The translations under genes and the position numbers were made by a program. Below the pieces are notes generated by a model, which saw only the letters and a program-made list of their open reading frames with translations, had not been told where the DNA came from and made no database searches. This document shows, one piece after another, positions 53,647-64,000 of a DNA stretch of 64,000 nt; within the stretch, counting starts at the first letter, position 1; each line of letters opens with the position of its first letter. Origin of the DNA: Acanthochromis polyacanthus (lineage: Eukaryota > Chordata > Actinopteri > Pomacentridae); NCBI RefSeq assembly GCF_021347895.1, contig NC_067131.1:10630653-10694652 (forward strand), given 5' to 3'.

Positions 53647-53704
53647 CTGTTGTCATGTCTGTAAAAGGTCCTTGGAAGCAGATCTTGAAGCCTCTCATGA
53701 GTAG
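53647..53704 (-). CDS. brca1: brca1 exon (BRCT1-BRCT2 linker to BRCT2)
   Basis: 58 bp between a TGCCTTCAG acceptor and ACAG|GTAAAT donor, phase 0 to phase 1. It encodes LLMRGFKICFQGPFTDMTT, aligned with human IFRGLEICCYGPFTNMPT, the first strand of BRCT2. The human exon 21 is 55 bp, so this one carries one extra codon at its 5' end, fixed by the only nearby AG. Confidence 0.93.
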
Positions 53705-54479
53705 CTGAAGGCAAAAAGAACATACAAGGTAAAGATAAAATAACCTACTGTGAAATGTTTGAAAAACTCTATACAGTTTCTAAAGTCAGGCAAAAGAAGA
53801 CATCTATACAGTGAATTTAACCCTCAGAGAATGTTCAGGAGCACTGTATGAGAGCAGTCATCGCTGCTATTACCATTACAGCCGAGTGTGTTTCTGAACT
53901 CTTCACCTGTGTAAGGGTTACACTGGGAGAGCTGAAACACTTCGCCAAGTGTCCCGCAATTTACAGCAGGGCTTCCTCACTTACCGTGTAAAATAAACCC
54001 TCTAGACCTTGTTCTTTTTTTTTTGCCATCGCTGTTATAGTGTAAATTCAGGGACGAGTCGAACAGAAAAAGCCACCTTCACTGTGGTAATATCGCGCTT
54101 AACACAAAGAAAAACGACCCGCTCGACACCAGGGACACATTGTTTTATTGCGCTCAAGGTCGAGAAGCTTGCTTGAAATGGGAATGTAAACTTGTTTCCT
54201 TGAACCATGGTAACCACAGAAAAGGAAATGCGCAAGTCATATCACAATCGCATAAGCAGAGTTTGGCCGGATGAAAGTGTTCAGAAGATAAATGTCCATG
54301 TGACTGGAGAAAAGAAATACTAATTTCTCTCTCCACCCTGTATGTCCATAATGATCATTAGCCAGAGGTGCTTGGTGAGATGAAAAAGTGTTTCTGTTAC
54401 AGATTTTTAATTTAGACAACACCTAATGTCCTTCAGGAGGTATTAGAGTGTGATAACGTGCACACCTCTCTCTTTCTCT

Positions 54480-54502
54480 CACACACACACACACACACAC
54501 AC
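54480..54502. repeat. (CA)n microsatellite
   Basis: About 11 uninterrupted CA units within a brca1 intron, preceded by a TC-rich patch. Confidence 0.95.
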
Positions 54503-56082
54503 TCAGATTTTCTTTGAGTGATTTCCTGAGCATCAACATTCTGGTGACAGACTCCCTGCCTCTCCATTTCATCTGTTAGTCTGTTTGTCAGACCGGTGCA
54601 GGTGACAGAAAGTGAATATGAACGGGACAATCTGTCTGGCTCCATCAAAGTGCCGGTGCTGCGTTGAAGCCACTTAAATAAGCCTGAAATTACTAGCTAA
54701 TTCAATTAGCAGAGGTTCTTCAAAGGCAGCGATACGGCCAACATGACATCTAGCCATTTCTAATTTTCCCCCTCAGTGGCAACAGAACCGGTCCTGCTGG
54801 CCTTACACCAAGAGGAAAATTACAATTAGGTTTCACAACAGGGCCTGAGCTAAGAGGCTGGTGCAATAGGAAGAAACAAGTTCAAGTGCTGCTTGTAATT
54901 GGGACATTTTATTTGATTTTCTTCACAGAATCAGACAGTTGTTTGCGGCCAGAAATTGTGCTCTCGCAAACAATAGAGACGGCAATAACTGTCAATAATA
55001 GCAACTGTTAATGTGTTGATTTGGCTTGCTATTCTTTCGTTTTTGTTGCTAAGAATGACTGCGTTTCAACTAGTATTAAATCAGTCAGTTCTTCAGAAAC
55101 ACAAATGACTGCTGTTGACATGTGTAGAGTGACTGGCTGCCTTGTGTCACTACACAAGATCTATAAACTACAGTACAGTACAGAGAGGGATGATAATCTG
55201 ACAGAAAGAACTAAAGTGGAAAATAACGCCAGTCATTGTTTTAAGTCCAAAGGGTGAATGAAATGGAGCGTAAGCAGCATTTATATGGTGAGAAAGAGCA
55301 ATGCCTCATCACTAGATACTGCAAAGCTGTTTTTGGCTCACAGCAGCGCTTCGTAAACAGCAGGCTTTAGGGATAAAGTCCAGTGGTATGATTGGTGAAT
55401 TTTATTATTATATTGAATAGATTAGATTACATTTTTCTTGCTCATTAACAAGCATTGCTGTAAGTGCCTTGGACACATCAGAAGATAAAGCTATTGAGAT
55501 CACTTATAAACATGCATGCAAAAAGGGGGAAAATTAGATAATTATTTTAAAGGACACTCTTGTATTACATCGTCTCTCTCTACTGTCCAATATAACAAAG
55601 GTAAAAATTACCAGAAATTAGGAAGGATTTTTACATTTGTGTTTCTAACGGACCCACAATTTTTCAGTGCTTTTTAAAAAAAATGGTATACAGTTGCCAT
55701 GTAGGTTATCTGACAATTTTTACTTGTCTTGTTTTAATGTAGCCACACAAAAGTTTGGATTGAGACAGACAACTTTTACAACCACGATCGGCAGTTCTTT
55801 CACTCAGACACAAACATGAACTTTTTTGACACCCACTCTTACATTTACCCCAGACTGCAGAGTGGAAGAAGCTAGTAGCTTGATTTGCATTGTATAAGGT
55901 TGCTGACACATTTCATGAAAACCAGCAAACTAAAACTAAATAAATACACAAAGAGCTGAACTGGTCTTTTTTTCTGATTTTCGGACAGGTTGAAATATTT
56001 TCTTATTGTTAGCAGAAGCAACAAACCACATCATGATTGAACGTTTTGCTGAATGATGAAGAACTTAGACTATCTCTCTCTA

Positions 56083-56210
56083 TTTTTTTTTTGTATTTTT
56101 GCCATTATTGGACAGAGACAGTGGAAAGAGGTTGGTCAGGAATTGAACCAGGGACTCACTGCTCCAAAGCATTTGCACCCACATGGCAGGGCCACCCCTT
56201 CGAGTACCGA
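56083..56210 (-). repeat. tRNA-related SINE fragment with poly(A) tail
   Basis: The - strand reads GTGAGTCCCTGGTTCAATTC with a B-box-like GGTTCAATTCC, then CTGTCTCTGTCCAATAATGG and an A-rich tail. It looks like a SINE, with its A box weak, so the family is not assigned. Confidence 0.4.
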
Positions 56211-56858
56211 ACTTGACTGGATAAATTACTGAATTGATGTTTTTGGCTCTTAAAAAGCAATGAGCCCACCTTTTAAACATATCACAGCATCAAACTTGAT
56301 CCTGTTCATTAAGTTGTGGGAAGCCAAACATATGATCAATATGTGATTTATTGTGCAGCCTTAATTTCCAAGTCACTGTCAACTAAATCTGATCAAATCA
56401 CATCCACACAGCTGTAAAAAGGGCTTAAGTTTTAAACTCAAAGTAGGCTACGAGGATAATATTGTAAAGATGTTTTTTTCTAAACCTTAACTGTGATAGT
56501 TTCTTTTTTTTATTTTAATGTTAAAGAGAAAGGCATGTAGCTACTCCTGAACTTGCAAAGTGACAAGAGCACAATTTTGCCTTTTTTTTATGAAACCTTT
56601 ATTCGACACGAGCTTTGGTTGGGCTTGCATTTCAGATTCCTTCTACTTATTTGGAATAAGGAATAACCAATAAATATAATAGTCAGATAATCTTTAACAT
56701 CTGATTATTATATTTATGATATTTTTATAATATATCTAAATACTATTTATATTGTTGTTATTATTAAATATTAATGTTGTTGCTATTATTATTGTGTTCT
56801 ATTGTTGCTTTCTTTTAATCTGCTTTTATTTCTTATTTTACTGTTTGTTTTTAACTGG

Positions 56859-56920
56859 AAAGCACTTTGGTCATATTGAGTGTTGTAAAGTGCTATATAA
56901 ATACATTTTGATTGATTATT
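56859..56920 (+). repeat. Retroposon 3' tail-like stretch
   Basis: GGAAAGCACTTTGGTCATAT followed by AAAGTGCTATATAAATACAT and TTGATTGATT is the typical tail of fish non-LTR retroposons. No coding sequence is attached. Confidence 0.5.
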
Positions 56921-57172
56921 ATGCTCTTTTTGAAAAAAAAGCCAACATATGTGGACGCCAGGTCTTAGGAGGTTAAAGCACATAAATCTGTCAAACCTGA
57001 ATTTTGAAAATAAAAAAAATGAAAACAACTTTCAAAACATTATTTTAAATCCACAATATCAAGTAAATAAAATACAATGCCATTAACATTCTGGACTAAA
57101 GCTTGCATATGCTACTTACATTAATTAAACACTACATAACTGACAGTCCTGTTCAGTGCATGCGGGACTCAC

Positions 57173-57256
57173 ATTGCCGTCGTCGGTAGTACGAGCTCTC
57201 CGGGGACCCTGGTGGTTGGATCCATTCACCACATCGCCTCTCACCTCAAATGGACT
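57173..57256 (-). CDS. brca1: brca1 exon (inter-BRCT linker)
   Basis: 84 bp, the same as human exon 20, phase 0 at both ends; acceptor CTTCGTTAACAG, donor GTGAGT. It encodes [20 protein letters not shown] followed by [26 protein letters not shown] is nearly identical to the human segment, one of the best conserved parts of the module. Confidence 0.96.
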
Positions 57257-57801
57257 CTGTTAACGAAGAAAGTGAAATGACTTCATCATGTGTACGTGAA
57301 TCTGTCACAATGATGTAAAACTTTCCTGTTGTATTATCTTTTAAATAAGTCAAGCAATTATTCAGTCTCATCTAATACAGTGACTAAATGCAAATGAGTA
57401 GTCTGCCAAGAGTTATTTTAGTTTTTTCAAGAGCCAGCCATGCTTTTAAGAATACACTGAACATTCTTCACTTTGACAGTGCTCATCTTTTAATTGTAAT
57501 GAGTGCATTTTTACATAGACTATATGATGCATGAAAAAGCTTATAAAGTGGCACAGATGACGGAGAAATAATTAGAAATTAATGGCGGTACGAAACAAAT
57601 CCTGGCAAAGGAGTACAGCGGCATATCAAAGAACCAGATGTAGGGATTGCTAAAGCAAATGGATGACAAATAATTTATGAGGTATCACAGCAAACGGCAT
57701 GGAAAGATTCATCATGCAGCCTTAATTCAACATCGAGACCGGGAGAGATGAAACTGGAAATCACCGGCGCGCAAATTCAAGGAGCACACAGGCGAGCGTA
57801 C
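57257..57801 (-). other. brca1: brca1 intron (human intron 19 equivalent)
   Basis: 545 bp, nothing recognisable inside. Confidence 0.9.
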
Positions 57802-57842
57802 CTCATCTAAGAGTTTCTTTTGTTTGAAGCACTCAGTAATCC
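57802..57842 (-). CDS. brca1: brca1 micro-exon (BRCT1 end)
   Basis: 41 bp, identical in length to human exon 19; acceptor CTCCTCTCTGCAG, donor GAG|GTACGC. It enters in phase 1 and completes a Trp codon (T|GG), then encodes ITECFKQKKLLDE, the counterpart of human VTQSIKERKMLNE. It is too short for a stand-alone frame and is placed by splice sites and phase. Confidence 0.95.
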
Positions 57843-60108
<2,266 letters not shown>

Positions 60109-60196
60109 CTGTTCGCATTATGATATGAGTCACATCTGGGGTCACCTGGGAAACCACACGGGCACCAACTCTCTTTGCAAACTTTTTCACCATTGT
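60109..60196 (-). CDS. brca1: brca1 exon (BRCT1)
   Basis: 88 bp, identical in length to human exon 17; acceptor TTTTGCCAACAG, donor ACAG|GTAAGA; phase 0 to phase 1. It encodes [20 protein letters not shown], then DVTHIIMRT. This aligns with human [34 protein letters not shown]/THII is the classical BRCT strand motif. Confidence 0.95.
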
Positions 60197-60278
60197 CTGT
60201 TGGCAAAAACATCTAATTGGCTTGTGCATTCTACAAACGACTGAGCTCAATAAAAGTATCGATCGGCTGAACAGGCAC
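60197..60278 (-). other. brca1: brca1 short intron (human intron 16 equivalent)
   Basis: 82 bp with GTGCCT donor and CCAACAG acceptor, close to the minimum size common in teleosts. Confidence 0.92.
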
Positions 60279-60484
60279 CTGCTCATTGGGGCCTAATCCA
60301 GACGACACAAGCACCAGCTTAGCTTTGCATCCATCTTTGGGAGGGCTGCTGTTTTCTTTGTCTTCTTGCTCATCTGATGGTGAACTGCAGTTCTTTAGTG
60401 CTTTGGATGCCAAAGTTGGACCCGGCATTTTGGAGCCTCCAGTGTCTTTTACACTTAACCCTGTGCAAACTGAGTGCTGCACTG
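60279..60484 (-). CDS. brca1: brca1 exon (linker and first BRCT strand)
   Basis: 206 bp; acceptor CTCTTTCCTCAG, donor CAG|GTGCCT. It enters with two bases completing a split codon (phase 1) and leaves in phase 0, the same phases as human exon 16 (311 bp). It encodes VQHSVCTG..., a Ser/Pro/Glu-rich disordered linker ([18 protein letters not shown]), then [16 protein letters not shown]. The SSG matches human VVSGL, including the Ser and Gly equivalent to S1655 and G1656 that hold the phosphate. A TCAGCAG acceptor allows a 3-bp shorter form. Confidence 0.92.
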
Positions 60485-60629
60485 CTGAGGAAAGAGACAA
60501 AAAGAGGCAGAGAATCATCAACAGTTAGACAGAACTTCATCTGGCCAGACCCATTTCTCTTTTACAAACCTCATTACCATACAGTCAGGCACCATGCAGC
60601 AGACAAATCCAAATCACAAATAGCCTTAC
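60485..60629 (-). other. brca1: brca1 short intron (human intron 15 equivalent)
   Basis: 145 bp between donor GTAAGG and acceptor TTTCCTCAG. Confidence 0.85.
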
Positions 60630-60715
60630 TGTTCTCTGCGATGCCGCCATGCTTTGACAGACTGGGCTCAATGACTCCTGAGTTTGGGTCTTGTCCTGCA
60701 TCTGGAACATGTTTT
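60630..60715 (-). CDS. brca1: brca1 exon (human exon 15 equivalent, linker)
   Basis: 86 bp; the acceptor is a long T tract then TGCAG, the donor ACA|GTAAGG. Only the frame entering in phase 2 and leaving in phase 1 joins the next exon; it reads KHVPDAGQDPNSGVIEPSLS and continues KHGGIAENT. These phases equal human exon 15 (191 bp), so this exon is 35 codons shorter. The sequence is disordered and poorly conserved in the family, so the assignment rests on splice sites and phase. Confidence 0.75.
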
Positions 60716-60767
60716 CTGCAAAAAAAAAAAAAAGAACAGATAAACTTTGTGAAACACTGCAGTACAC

Positions 60768-60862
60768 TTCTCCATCAGCAGCTTCAGGGATGACCTAAAC
60801 TGAGCTGCTTGACTGGGGCTAAACACATTTTTAAACTGATTCTTTAGTCCCCCTCTACTCAA
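60768..60862 (-). CDS. brca1: Candidate upstream brca1 exon, edges uncertain
   Basis: An open stretch reading SRGGLKNQFKNVFSPSQAAQ and on to FRSSLKLLMEK. Two weak donors keep the phase 2 needed by the next exon: AG|GTCATC (ending 60795) and GAA|GTGTAC (ending 60768). The acceptor is unresolved, since the upstream sequence lacks a good pyrimidine tract. It may be the counterpart of human exon 14, or chance. Confidence 0.35.
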
Positions 60863-63250
60863 AACACGTTTTGGTCAATGCTACCTCTCCTCTGTCTGAC
60901 CTCCAAGTGCAGAATGATGTACTATAAGTTCAGGGTTTGACACTAGCCTGCTCTCAGATTATTCTGGTAAAAAGTTTGGAGTTTAAAGCAAGAAACTTGA
61001 AGCCTGCATTGCAGACTGAGATAGGACTTTCAGTGATATACGGTGACATCTTGTATCCAGTGGGTGAACTTTTGAAATGCAAAATATTTGCACAGGCATA
61101 GATTCTGAGCTCTTCAATAAGGAGGAAGGTGTGGATGTTATTTTTATGAATTTTCTAACCAGATGATTGAACTTTTTTAATGGAAAAATCATATCAGACA
61201 CACATTATTATTCAAAGCAGGGTATTTTTATACATTTTCAAACAGGCTGGTGGGTGATGTTTAAGGCTGATCAATTTCAGATTGAATTTTCTTATGTTTA
61301 ACTTCACATAGACCAGCTCAACTTGAATATTTTGCTGATGCTTATCACATCCTGTCCAAACCAACAGTCCCAGACTGGACCGGACAGCACCTGCACTGGA
61401 TAGGACATAAAACACTATACAGCAGGGAAACATCAAAGGAAAGCTGTGGCCCAGGTTATATATAAATATATATTCCTTTGGCTTTAATAATTCTAGTGGA
61501 AGTTCACTTTAGGATACAGTGCAGAAAGTAATAAGAAAGTGACACACTCCACTTGTGCACAAGACATCTGAAGTGAAACAATGACTGTGATCTCTCTTCA
61601 TTTTCATTGTGTGTGTTTGCATCCACATAAGATGAACTCTGCAGCCCTTTTCATACTTTCAGTAGGCAGAGCAAACTGGACAAGAAGGAACACACTGCAA
61701 TTAAGTTTTATTATGTAATACTGCGCTGTAAATACTTCCCCGGTGATGCCTGAACAGGGATGTACTGCAGTTTGCAGCTTTCATCCCTTTTAAGTCTTTA
61801 GTAAGAGAAACTCATCATCATTTAGATCAAGGACACGTGACTGACCTAAATTTTACACTTTGGCCATAAAAACACATCTAGGGTTACCTTGTCTGCACAT
61901 TTCTGCTCGTAATTGTGCTGCATTATGTTGTAATTGCAGGTTTATAAACTGTAGCCATGCAGCTGAATAACAGCAATTTAAACACAGAATAATTGTGTCG
62001 TTTTCAAGCAACAGAAAACATATCACAGTAAAAACACTGAGTCAGAAAGTTGATTCCAATATCACAGGCCATCATTTAGTCTGAAAAGATTACAAGCTAT
62101 TCTATATCTGATATAAATAACATTTCGGAAGTTCTCTTTGCTTGTCTGTTCTTTTTTTGTTTAGGTTTTTTTTTCTTCACTCAAAGATTCCAGTATTACT
62201 GATATCTGGCAGCGTGCCTGCACTTAAAATTACCTGTCCCAAAGTGATAGCAGCTCATTGAACACTTATACTCCAGTGCCAGCTATTCTTTTCAATTCCA
62301 CTATTGCATTCTTTTCTAATTTAGAACTTGTACTTGTAAGCCCCTCTGAGTTTTCATCCAACTCTTTCCACCGCTCCCTCTTTCTTCTGCCCGGAGGACA
62401 GCACTTAGAACCCTGCGAGGCGAGAGGTTGAGGGGAGGCGGCATTCAGGCGGGAGAGATAAATTACTGTGGCAACACAAGTTTCCCTCTAAGTGCTCTAA
62501 ATGACATATAAGATGCAGTCAGTAATGACTTTTTTATTCTCCACAGCATAAGCAGATTCTGGGTTCATTAGCGAGATTATCCGCCTGTCCTCTTGAGATG
62601 CATCACCCTCTGAGAACAAGCCTAACAACACACACACACTCGCAAAAAATCTCTTTCAGTTACAGACTGAAAGAGACCAATTACATGCCACTTGCTCCAG
62701 TTATTGTACTGCTTAATGTGGCTGTGTTGAAATATAGCTCCATTTGAAATTTATTAACAATGTATACAACACTCTTGTGGACAGAAATGCGACGCACTGA
62801 GGCAGCTATGATTTAATTACATCTCTTATTGAAGCTTAAGTTTGAAGATTGTCACAACTATGACTTGAGGTCAGTATCAGGCCAATGTTTGGTTAACTGG
62901 CCTGCTCACTAAATAAAGAAAACCTCTTCTGCTATTATGCTATTTTCATATTCCTTGCACATTGAGTGGTCCGCTTACTTTTTTTTGTATTTAATGTTTA
63001 TTCACTGGCTGGCAGAGAGTTTGCTGAAAAGATCAATAACGCTCTCATATCTGGATGGCAAATTTGAAGAAGCTGGTTAACTCAGTTTACTACAAAGAGC
63101 ACAAACAGGATGAAACAGCTTTATCATCTATGATAAATCTGCATTTTTCCCCCCCCAACGCCTCAAACTGTTGCTTTAAATGTACTCACTGACAGTTACT
63201 ACAAACACAAAACTAGTCAGACCAGAAAGACTAAAAGTTGCTTCAAAGCT
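60863..63250 (-). other. Non-coding stretch upstream of recognised brca1 exons
   Basis: 2.4 kb in which I recognise no RING, coiled-coil or other brca1 segment and no repeat of known type. The 60-75 codon frames are unremarkable. Confidence 0.6.
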
Positions 63251-63260
63251 CTCTATCACT

Positions 63261-63266
63261 TTTATT
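63261..63266 (-). terminator. Poly(A) signal of the unassigned terminal exon
   Basis: AATAAA on the - strand, 91 bp after the TGA of the exon at 63357. A GT-rich stretch (TCTTTCTGGTCTG, then TTTTGTGTTTGT) follows within 60 bp, as at functional cleavage sites. Confidence 0.6.
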
Positions 63267-63356
63267 CAGATTGGTGAATGCAGAGGATTGCCAACATCAA
63301 GAATGTCTTCTCTGCAGGAATGCAGCTACCATGTAGAACAGTCCAATTCCTGACGA

Positions 63357-63479
63357 TCACTTAGCTGCGATATCATCAGCTCCTCTAATCACTTCCTGCA
63401 TTTCCTGCCAACTGGGACTTGCAGCAACATTGTGCAAATATTTGACCTCAAACAGCTCCAGAGTCATGTCGATGACACA
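63357..63479 (-). CDS. Unassigned terminal coding exon
   Basis: 123 bp from a strong acceptor (TTATTATATTTCAG) to TGA at 63359-63357. In phase 0 it encodes 40 residues: CVIDMTLELFEVKYLHNVAA, then SPSWQEMQEVIRGADDIAAK. The other two frames contain stops. Composition is protein-like (balanced charges, one Trp, helix-forming pattern). A poly(A) signal lies 91 bp beyond. I do not recognise the family. It may be the last exon of another minus-strand gene whose body lies beyond 64000, or an alternative last exon within a brca1 intron. Confidence 0.5.
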   Translation of the reverse strand, partial: CVIDMTLELFEVKYLHNVAASPSWQEMQEVIRGADDIAAK

Positions 63480-64000
63480 CTGAAATATAATAAAGAACAG
63501 CACTTCTCTCTTGCCTGTGAAAGTTGTCGACTTGCTAGTTTTCATCACGATTCAAGTCAGCCTATTTCAACAAAAGAGATAGCATCTGCTTTACTCCACC
63601 TGTAATACAACTTCCAATACTGACATCCATGAAAAAGCGTGTTGAAGTGGCAGTTCAGTGCGAGAATCACATTTTTTCGTTCTTTCTGTGCTGTGTTTGT
63701 GCTGTGATTCAACATCCTAAAGTTAGAAGGCTGAACGGCTCAAAGTAAACTAACATTATGCAAAATAGCAAGTTTTATTCAGCTGAAGCCCACATAAAAT
63801 TAAGTTGCCTGTTGCTACAGACAGGAAAATTGCTGGTTTCTATTCAGAAGATGATTTTGCAACTGCGTTCCAGTACCCTTCACCACTCGAATTTAGAGGT
63901 CAGCGGAATTTAAAGCACCAGAATCCCGTAAATGCCACTTGTGGCCGCGCTGCCCCTGCTCAGCAAAAGTTAATGCTGGCCAGCTCTCACATTAGACAGG
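63480..64000 (-). other. Intron-like sequence to the window end
   Basis: About 520 bp upstream (in minus sense) of the unassigned exon. No exon, repeat or regulatory signal is recognised. Confidence 0.5.

Larger units (their letters stand above)
53705..57172 (-). other. brca1: brca1 intron (human intron 20 equivalent)
   Basis: A 3.5-kb intron. It holds a CA microsatellite (54480-54502), a minus-strand tRNA-like SINE fragment (56083-56210) and a retroposon-tail-like stretch (56859-56920). No extra exon is recognised. Confidence 0.85.

Noticed and set aside
60630..60767. Alternative frames reading ENMFQMQDKTQTQ or KTCSRCRTRPK through the brca1 exon
   Set aside because: Only the third frame (KHVPDAGQDPN) connects in phase with the next exon across the ACA|GTAAGG donor.
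60746..60862. Donor CAAA|GTTTAT ending the candidate exon at 60746
   Set aside because: It would leave in phase 0 in the open frame, which does not match the phase 2 entry of the next exon; in the matching frame there is a stop.

Overview
This is vertebrate, almost certainly teleost, nuclear DNA. It is AT-rich and gene-poor, with short exons separated by long introns, abundant Tc1-family transposons and other fish-type repeats. Two conserved vertebrate genes are recognisable. That it is a non-zebrafish teleost is an inference from the Tc1 families plus an intact brca1 BRCT region, since zebrafish is generally reported to lack brca1.

Layout. (1) Positions 1 to about 26.2 kb hold the 3' part of rnd2 on the + strand, an atypical Rho-family GTPase. 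Three coding exons (13890-13999, 20757-20891, 25106-25360) give the C-terminal 165 or so residues and a CVLM prenylation box. The exons with the P-loop and switch I are not in the window. (2) About 26.2-43.1 kb is intergenic, with a complete, very young Tc1-like transposon at 40079-41713 (intact DD34E transposase, 213-bp inverted repeats about 98% identical), a piggyBac-like MITE, SINE-like copies and a perfect 38-nt hairpin. (3) About 43.2-60.9 kb on the - strand holds the 3' part of brca1. Ten coding exons encode the whole tandem BRCT module plus a short upstream linker, and many match human exon lengths to the base. (4) At 63357-63479 on the - strand there is a convincing terminal exon (strong acceptor, open frame, stop, AATAAA) that I cannot assign. 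It lies 2.5 kb upstream of the last recognisable brca1 exon on the same strand.

rnd2 and brca1 are tail-to-tail, as in human 17q21, so this is a conserved linkage group and not an operon-like functional unit. Rnd2 is a constitutively GTP-bound regulator of actin and neuronal migration. Brca1 acts in homologous recombination and binds phosphoproteins through its BRCT repeats. I see no CRISPR array, rRNA, tRNA gene, phage or bacterial-type system. The most notable non-genic structures are the intact Tc1 element, a Tc1 MITE nested in an older Tc1 relic inside a brca1 intron, a 1.5-kb unclassified inverted-repeat element, and the unassigned terminal exon. I found no clear new biological system.
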